NCBI GenBank assembly: GCA_007134875.1
Contig: SLJY01000040.1
Coordinates: 1 to 64,000 of the forward strand
Length of the DNA: 64,000 bases
Direction: 5' to 3'
From: Desulfobacterales bacterium
GTDB lineage: Bacteria > Desulfobacterota > Desulfobacteria > Desulfobacterales > Desulfosalsimonadaceae
A model generated the notes under the pieces. That model was not told the origin of the DNA and did no database searches. It was given only the letters and a program-made list of their open reading frames with translations. Shown one piece after another: positions 58,236 through 64,000 of this stretch. Position numbers and translations under genes: made by a program. Within the stretch, counting starts at the first letter, position 1. Each line of letters opens with the position of its first letter.

Positions 58236-58425
58236 CATTTTGGAGGGTCGCGGGGTTACCCTTTCGCAACTGTGAGTGGCCGCTGCCAGCTTCTACGGCT
58301 TGATAAGCCGCACCCTGAAAACTCGCTCCGCTCGGACATTCAGGGTGCCTGGCTTATCTTCGCCTCGAGCTGGCACAGCTCCTCCCAATGTTGCTCGAGG
58401 GTAACCCCGCGACCCTCCAAAATGT
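58236..58425. repeat. 190 bp nested palindrome with terminal inverted repeats
   Basis: CATTTTGGAGGGTCGCGGGGTTACCCT ... AGGGTAACCCCGCGACCCTCCAAAATG ends plus inner stems (CTGCCAGCT/AGCTGGCA, GATAAGCC/GGCTTATC, GCACCCTGAA/TTCAGGGTGC). Confidence 0.9.
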
Positions 58426-58826
58426 GTCAATTTGTAGCCTTTGGTGCTGTAACATCATGAAACCCTGATCGTGATAATCCGGGTATATGATGCGCTTCCT
58501 TATATCCTTCCCGGGGCCGGTCATGGATTTTTTTAAATGCATACAGCATATATAAACAGGTCACTTTATAACTGTTGGGTTGGTTTGACGAAAAGTTATG
58601 TGGTATGTTGATATACATAGCGTATTTGCCGGCGCCGTCACCCGGATGGGGCGCATTCAACCCGGGTCGCGGGCGATCGTCCGTAAAAAGGCGGTGCAGG
58701 GAAAACCGCCTGGTCGGTCCCCGTTTGGACGAAAGTCTTCTTGACACGATATATAGCATGGTGCAAGCATGGATCGAAACGGACCCGGGGCCGGCTGCTG
58801 AAACGGAGCAAGAGGGATGTGACTCA

Positions 58827-60731
58827 ATGTGCGGTATATATGGAATCGTCTCCGGGGTGCTCGATGAGAATACCCTCAGCCATAGATTGGCGGAAATGGG
58901 CAAAGCCCAGGAACACCGGGGGCCCGACGGCCGAAAAGAGGCGGTTTTTCACACCCCGGATGCCGATGGCACGCTGTTGGTGGGCCTGGGGCTGGCAAGG
59001 CTTGCGATCCTGGATCTTGTTACCGGCATGCAGCCGATCCGAAGCCGGTCCGACAACACCACCATTGTTTGCAACGGACAGATTTACAATTACATCGAAC
59101 TCGGGTCCCAGGTTTCCGACTGCGATTTTGTCTCCAAAGGGGATGTCGAGGTGGCACTCCATCTCTACAGAAAAAAAGGAGCTCCATTTCTCGATGAATT
59201 GAACGGGATGTACGCGGGGGCCATCTATGATCCCCGCGCCGCCAAGGTGCTTCTGTTCCGGGACCGCTTTGGCATCAAGCCGCTGTATTACGCGGAAAAT
59301 GAAAACGGATTTGCTTTTTCATCCGAAATCCGCCCCTTGTTCGGTGCGCTTTCCATTCGGCCCGAAATCAACCGGGAAAAGCTCCATGCCTACTTCACGT
59401 ACCGGTATGTGCCCGGGAGCCGGACGATGTTCCGCCAAATCCGCAGAGTCCCCCCGGGGTCGTTTCTCGTGTATGATCTCAACACGAAAACCATTGAAAT
59501 TAAGCGGTACTGGAACTACAATCCCGGAGAGCACAACGCTTCCTGGAGCCTGCCGGAGGCGTCGGAGCGGTTTTTCGGGATTTTTACCGATGCCATTGAC
59601 ATCCGGCTCCGCTCCGATGTGGAACTCGGCAGCTTTATCAGCGGCGGCATTGATTCGTCGGCCGTATCGTCCGTTGCCGCAACCAGAATCCCGGATTTGC
59701 GGCTCTATACCATATCGTTTTCAGAGAAAAAATACGACGAGCTTCCGCATGTAAAGCGCCTGCTTCGCGCCATGCATCCCCGGTTTGCAGGCGCACGGCT
59801 GGAGCATGCCGTGTGCGGGCGTACGGTGATGAACGCCCTTCCCGAAATCGTTGCTTCCGTGGAAGAGCCGATTTCTTTAGGCACCGTGCTTCCCACCGAC
59901 CAACTCTGCAGGCTTGCAGCCCGGGATGTCAAGACCGTCCTGACGGGGGAGGGGGCGGACGAAATTTTCGCAGGTTACCGGAAGTTCATGATCGAAGCGG
60001 CTGCAGCCGGGTTTTACGGGTTTACACCCGACAGGCGGCGGCAACTGTTAAAAGAATTTCCGGAACTACCGGCAATCCTGGCGGACAAAAACGGGCAAAA
60101 CGATCCCGGCGGCCGCTACATCCGGTCCGAGGTATTGTTCGGGCCGGAAGAGCGGAAGCGTCTGCTGGGATTTGAAGCAGGCGAGCCGCTTTTCGAAGCG
60201 GATGCAAGGCCTTTGCTTTCCGGCCGCGAGCATCCGCTTGATGCGGCCATCGCATACGAAACCCGTTTTCGCCTGCCCGATTACGTTGTTTTGCGCCTGG
60301 ATAAACTTTCCATGCGCCATTCGCTGGAGACCCGGACTCCGCTACTGGATTATCGGCTGGCGGAGTTTGCGGCAAGCCTGCCTGCCGTCATGAAAACCAA
60401 TCTCATGATGAACCGGGAGAAGTTCATTTGCAGCTATGCGTATCTGAAAAACAACATCCTGGACCCGGTATCGGCGTTTCGGCGGAAGCAGCCGTTTACG
60501 TTCCCTATGGCCGACTGGTTTGCCGCTCCGAATGAACTGCCCGGATTTATACACGATATTTTGTCCGGCCAAACGGTGGCCCGGCAGAATCTGCTGGACC
60601 CGGATTTCGTCCGGGAGATTGCTGCCGGCGTGTCCGGTGAAAACGTTGAGCCGCATACCCTCGTTTCCACCGCGGACAAGCTTTTTTCAGTGATCGTGTT
60701 TACATTGTGGGTTGAACGAATGATCCGATAA
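58827..60731 (+). CDS. asnB: asparagine synthase (glutamine-hydrolysing)
   Basis: MCGIYGIVSGVL with Cys2 nucleophile; LGSFISGGIDSSAVSSVAA PP-loop; start moved from 58575. Confidence 0.93.
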   Translation: MCGIYGIVSGVLDENTLSHRLAEMGKAQEHRGPDGRKEAVFHTPDADGTLLVGLGLARLAILDLVTGMQPIRSRSDNTTIVCNGQIYNYIELGSQVSDCDFVSKGDVEVALHLYRKKGAPFLDELNGMYAGAIYDPRAAKVLLFRDRFGIKPLYYAENENGFAFSSEIRPLFGALSIRPEINREKLHAYFTYRYVPGSRTMFRQIRRVPPGSFLVYDLNTKTIEIKRYWNYNPGEHNASWSLPEASERFFGIFTDAIDIRLRSDVELGSFISGGIDSSAVSSVAATRIPDLRLYTISFSEKKYDELPHVKRLLRAMHPRFAGARLEHAVCGRTVMNALPEIVASVEEPISLGTVLPTDQLCRLAARDVKTVLTGEGADEIFAGYRKFMIEAAAAGFYGFTPDRRRQLLKEFPELPAILADKNGQNDPGGRYIRSEVLFGPEERKRLLGFEAGEPLFEADARPLLSGREHPLDAAIAYETRFRLPDYVVLRLDKLSMRHSLETRTPLLDYRLAEFAASLPAVMKTNLMMNREKFICSYAYLKNNILDPVSAFRRKQPFTFPMADWFAAPNELPGFIHDILSGQTVARQNLLDPDFVREIAAGVSGENVEPHTLVSTADKLFSVIVFTLWVERMIR

Positions 60732-60747
60732 ATTACGGGATGGCTCA

Positions 60748-61674
60748 TTGGAAGACGTGTTTACCGAAAAATCGCTTGCCGAGACGTTTTGCCGGCATTA
60801 TTTTGATGCGCTGGCGGTCTGCCTGCCCAAAACGCATCGAACCTACGGATTCGAATACGAGTTTCTGCCTGCCGGCATGCTGGGAATTCAGGATATGGCC
60901 AGGATTGACCGGGTTCTGGAAAAGCTTGGCGGTCAGCAGGCCGGCGGGGACCGGGTATTTGAAAACGGTATGCTCGTGACGTTCGAGCCCGGCGGTCAGA
61001 TCGAATACTGCAGCCCCCCGCTGCATGCCGATGAGCTGGAAAAGTTCGAAGAATTGCTGTCATTTATCGGCTTTGTGAATGATCGGATCCGAAGCGCCCT
61101 GGGGATCGAATACCTGGCCGTCGGTTTTTTGCCCGGACGCGCCAATTACCCTTTGTGCCTGCGTTCGCCCCGCTACCTTCAACTGCACAGACGCCTGGCA
61201 AAGGCCGGAACCCGGGGGCATGAAATGATGAAGGGAACGGCTTCGATTCACCTGCATATCTCCATCGGCAATCTCGATGAACTGCTTCCCTTGTTTTATT
61301 TTCTGTGCGAACTTTCGGGGAGCGATGATTTCGGTATGTCTCCGGAACGCAGGCATATATGGAATCGCACGGATCCGACCCGGAGCGGCCCTCCTCCCTG
61401 CTGCTCCGAATCCCTGGGCGGGCCTGAAGCGCTTATCGAACGCTTGATCCGTTATGCCATGGAGGTCGTGGTTCTGGGGGAGGAGGTCCCCTTCGGGAAG
61501 TCGACCGATCGATCCTTTTCAGCTTTTCTTTACCACATGACGACCATATTTACCGATGTGCGCTTCAACCTGAAAGGCCCGACGCTGGAACTGAGAACCC
61601 CTGACAGCATGCCCATTGACAATTTCCGCTCCAAATGGCTGCAATTTATTGATATGGCAAAAACGATCCATTAA
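60748..61674 (+). CDS. glutamate-cysteine ligase family 2 (GCS2)-like protein
   Basis: 308 aa; YGFEYEFLPAGMLG, FEPGGQIEYCSPPL, GTASIHLHISIGN, LELRTPDSMP resemble GCS2 family motifs. Confidence 0.7.
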   Translation: MEDVFTEKSLAETFCRHYFDALAVCLPKTHRTYGFEYEFLPAGMLGIQDMARIDRVLEKLGGQQAGGDRVFENGMLVTFEPGGQIEYCSPPLHADELEKFEELLSFIGFVNDRIRSALGIEYLAVGFLPGRANYPLCLRSPRYLQLHRRLAKAGTRGHEMMKGTASIHLHISIGNLDELLPLFYFLCELSGSDDFGMSPERRHIWNRTDPTRSGPPPCCSESLGGPEALIERLIRYAMEVVVLGEEVPFGKSTDRSFSAFLYHMTTIFTDVRFNLKGPTLELRTPDSMPIDNFRSKWLQFIDMAKTIH

Positions 61675-61729
61675 TTAATCAATCGATGGAACCCAGGCTG
61701 GGCTCAGCTTGGGACGAAAGGAGACAAAG

Positions 61730-61990
61730 ATGGCCAAAGTTGAAATTTATACGACCCTCGCCTGCCCGTATTGCGTCAATGCCAAGGAACTGCTGGGCCA
61801 CAAAGGGGTTTCCTTTTCCGAATATCGCGTGGAAGGGGATCCGGATTTGATGGCCGAGGCAAAAAAAAGGAGTGGGGGGCGCATGACGGTGCCTCAGATT
61901 TTTATTGACAATGAGCATGTAGGAGGGTATGATGAGTTAAATGCCTTGGATCGGGAAGGTAAACTCAACCCGATGTTAGGTCTAAGCTGA
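61730..61990 (+). CDS. grxC: glutaredoxin (GrxC-type)
   Basis: MAKVEIYTTLACPYCVNAKELLGHKGVSF...MTVPQIFIDNEHVGGYDEL. Confidence 0.93.
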   Translation: MAKVEIYTTLACPYCVNAKELLGHKGVSFSEYRVEGDPDLMAEAKKRSGGRMTVPQIFIDNEHVGGYDELNALDREGKLNPMLGLS

Positions 61991-62160
61991 TTTCTCATTT
62001 AATTTTTTATGAATTTTCGGCAGAATCAATACCACTTACCGCCGAAGCCGTTTTATCGGTGTCAATCTGTGTGATTTGCGGGCTATATTTTTGATTGGCC
62101 TGCGCCTTATATAGTGTCTGCAGATTCCGCAGTTGATCATTCTTTTTTTGGCCAAGCCTA

Positions 62161-62318
62161 AAACCTGATGTACTCGTGAAAAGTCTCGATCCGGCGGCTT
62201 TGTAAAAGTTCAAGATCAAGGCTTGCCGGGTTTCGAAGAATGCAGCGTACTTGGCGTACCTGAAATTCCTAGAAATTGCGCGCAGGCGCAGATATCGGAA
62301 TTTTACGAAGCCGTCAAA
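62161..62318. repeat. family B repeat
   Basis: CTGATGTACTCGTGAAAAGTCTCGATCCGGCGGCTTTGTAAAAGTTCAAGATCAAGGCTTGCCGGGTTTCGAAGAATGCAGCGTACTTGGCGTACCTGAAATTCCTAGAAATTGCGCGCAGGCGCAGATATCGGAATTTTACGAAGCCGTCAA. Confidence 0.88.
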
Positions 62319-62419
62319 GCCTGTTCAGCGCTATCCCTCAGTTCGCAGTAAACTAGAGCATCATATCCGCCCGGCCTCCAAGCCGGGGTGATGACGGTGT
62401 CATTGTTCAGAGAGGAACA

Positions 62420-62782
62420 TTGATGATGGAGGAAAAGGAAAATAGGCGGAAAAATACACGAGCTGCCGTCTGGGACAATGTAGTGGCAAGTGTGGAAATT
62501 GATGAGCCGTACAAGCAAAAAGGCAAAGGCAAGGTTACGATCAAGGCCCCTGTTCGGGATATCGGTTCCAAAGGGATGTTTGTCGTTTCCGAAGAGTCGG
62601 TTCCTATGAATGCCAAAGCGGAAATCAGCATCGACTTCGATTCCCGCCGTCCCGGCACACTTACCATTTCTGCCCAGGGGAAAACGGTCAGGCGATCCGA
62701 TGACGGATTTGGAATACAGTTCAAGAAAATCAACCTCAAGCACCTCATGGAATGCATCACGGGGCGCATGAATCGTTCCTGA
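62420..62782 (+). CDS. PilZ-domain-like protein
   Basis: 120 aa; RRKNTRAAVWDNVVASVEID...VRDIGSKGMFVVSEESVPMNAKAEISIDF...GKTVRRSDDGFGIQFKKI. Confidence 0.8.
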   Translation: MMMEEKENRRKNTRAAVWDNVVASVEIDEPYKQKGKGKVTIKAPVRDIGSKGMFVVSEESVPMNAKAEISIDFDSRRPGTLTISAQGKTVRRSDDGFGIQFKKINLKHLMECITGRMNRS

Positions 62783-62802
62783 AGGCAGCGACCGGCAGTT
62801 TA

Positions 62803-62997
62803 TCAGCGAATTTTTTTCCGGTTTCCCCGGCGGGCATCTATGGATGACGCAATGGCAAAAGGCAATGTCGTGAGAAACTCAAACACAAATCCGATTGCTG
62901 CAATACAGTAGACAAGGGGCATCTTCACGGCATAAAACTTCAGGTTTTTCAATTTTGATGCCCCTCGATAGCCGTTTGCAGGAAGTGGCCGGTTCAT
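62803..62997 (-). CDS. small hypothetical membrane protein
   Basis: 64 aa with one hydrophobic segment. Confidence 0.4.
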   Translation of the reverse strand: MNRPLPANGYRGASKLKNLKFYAVKMPLVYCIAAIGFVFEFLTTLPFAIASSIDARRGNRKKIR

Positions 62998-63047
62998 TTT
63001 TTGTTATGAGCTTTTGAGATGTCAGGCGCGTTTACCGGACCATAACG

Positions 63048-63083
63048 AAAGAGGGTCTTTCCGAAATCGGCAAGACCCTCTTT
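63048..63083. terminator. bidirectional terminator hairpin
   Basis: AAAGAGGGTCTTT / AAGACCCTCTTT stem, downstream of tRNA-Leu on the minus strand. Confidence 0.75.
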
Positions 63084-63097
63084 GTATTCATACATTA

Positions 63098-63184
63098 TGG
63101 TGCCGAAGGCCGGATTTGAACCGGCACGGGCGTAGCCCACTACCCCCTCAAGATAGCGTGTCTACCAAATTCCACCACTTCGGC
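63098..63184 (-). tRNA. tRNA-Leu (anticodon GAG), CCA encoded
   Basis: Minus strand GCCGAAGTGGTGGAATTTGGTAGACACGCTATCTTGAGGGGGTAGTGGGCTACGCCCGTGCCGGTTCAAATCCGGCCTTCGGCACCA: 7 bp acceptor, CTATC/GGTAG anticodon stem, loop TTGAGGG, long variable arm. Confidence 0.95.
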
Positions 63185-63202
63185 ATGCTCTTTATACCAC
63201 TA

Positions 63203-63517
63203 TCACCTGTCGCCGCTATTATCTGCGGGCACCTGCTGTTCTTCCTGCTGCATTGGCGGCAGATAATCGGAGATAACCGATTCCTGGCCGCTTTTGGCGA
63301 CATAAGCCAAGGTAAGAGACGTGAGCATGAAAACCACCGCCACCGCGGTCGTTGCCTTCGTCAAAAAGGACGAGGCCCCGGAGCTGCCGAATACCGTTTG
63401 ACTCCCGGAGCCGCCGAACATGGATCCCATGTTCTGCCCCTTTCCGGACTGAAGCAGCACGATCAGGATCAGCGAAAAGCAGGCGATAAGATGTATGACA
63501 ATAACAAGCGCATGCAT
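63203..63517 (-). CDS. secG: preprotein translocase subunit SecG
   Basis: LIACFSLILIVLLQSGKGQNMGSMFGGSGSQTVFGSSGASSFLTKAT. Confidence 0.94.
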   Translation of the reverse strand: MHALVIVIHLIACFSLILIVLLQSGKGQNMGSMFGGSGSQTVFGSSGASSFLTKATTAVAVVFMLTSLTLAYVAKSGQESVISDYLPPMQQEEQQVPADNSGDR

Positions 63518-63522
63518 AGTCG

Positions 63523-64000
63523 TTATGTTTTATGGCTGATGATTTTAAAAAAGGTTTCGGGATCGAGGCTGGCCCCGCCGACCAGCGCACCGTCGATATC
63601 CGGCAGAGCCATCAACAAAGAGATATTGTCCGGCTTAACACTGCCTCCATAGAGTATCCGCGTTTTTGCCGCGACGTTATCGTCAAAACGGGCTGCAAGG
63701 ATTTTCCGAAGGTATTCGTGAACTTCCTGCGCCTGTTCGGGAGTGGCTGTTTTGCCTGTTCCGATGGCCCAGACGGGTTCATAGGCGATCACCGCAGATC
63801 CCATCTGATCCGGAAGTACCCCTTTTAACCCTTTTTCCATCTGTTTGTCAAGCACTGAAAACGTTTTTTCCGCATCTCTTTCGGATTCGTCTTCGCCCAC
63901 GCAGATTACCGGCTTCAGGCCGGCATCCAGGGCGGCGAAAATTTTGCGGTTGACGGTTTCGTCGGTCTCCCCGAAAAACTGGCGGCGCTCGGAGTGCCCG
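63523..64000 (-). CDS. tpiA: triosephosphate isomerase (5' part beyond window)
   Basis: [24 protein letters not shown]...[25 protein letters not shown]...[12 protein letters not shown]. Confidence 0.95.
   Translation of the reverse strand, partial: GHSERRQFFGETDETVNRKIFAALDAGLKPVICVGEDESERDAEKTFSVLDKQMEKGLKGVLPDQMGSAVIAYEPVWAIGTGKTATPEQAQEVHEYLRKILAARFDDNVAAKTRILYGGSVKPDNISLLMALPDIDGALVGGASLDPETFFKIISHKT

Noticed and set aside
1-64000. CRISPR arrays, rRNA operons, prophage modules
   Set aside because: No regularly spaced direct repeats, rRNA-like stretches or phage structural genes were seen by eye; an automated scan (e.g. CRISPRCasFinder, barrnap) would be needed to exclude small ones.

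Overview
This 64 kb window looks like a Desulfobacterota (Desulfobacterales-like) chromosome; that taxonomy is inferred from gene content only. Most of it is ordinary housekeeping and metabolic genes: ABC-F, radical SAM, pgm, mltF, polX, hisF, a GuaA-like ATP-PPase, mtaB, mnmA, EF-G, asnB, secG, tpiA and tRNA-Leu(GAG). The standout locus is about 19-37 kb. A sigma-54 regulator diverges from an apparent operon: a TusA-fold protein without the catalytic Cys, an HdrA with a GltD/NfnB-like insertion, MvhD, an FrhB/FdhB-like Fe-S protein, a tandem double HdrA carrying a complete response-regulator receiver domain inside it, HdrC and HdrB. A PAS histidine kinase, a single-domain receiver and a receiver-PAS-kinase follow immediately. 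I propose this as a candidate phosphorelay-controlled heterodisulfide-reductase / electron-bifurcation complex. Other notable items are a bacterial cereblon-type CULT-domain protein, a GCS2-like ligase between asnB and glutaredoxin, two dispersed families of intergenic inverted-repeat (MITE-like) elements, a separate 190 bp nested palindrome, an inverted repeat that supplies a gene's stop codon, and a gene graveyard at 8-12.6 kb. All calls come from reading the sequence and ORF track; no database search was run.
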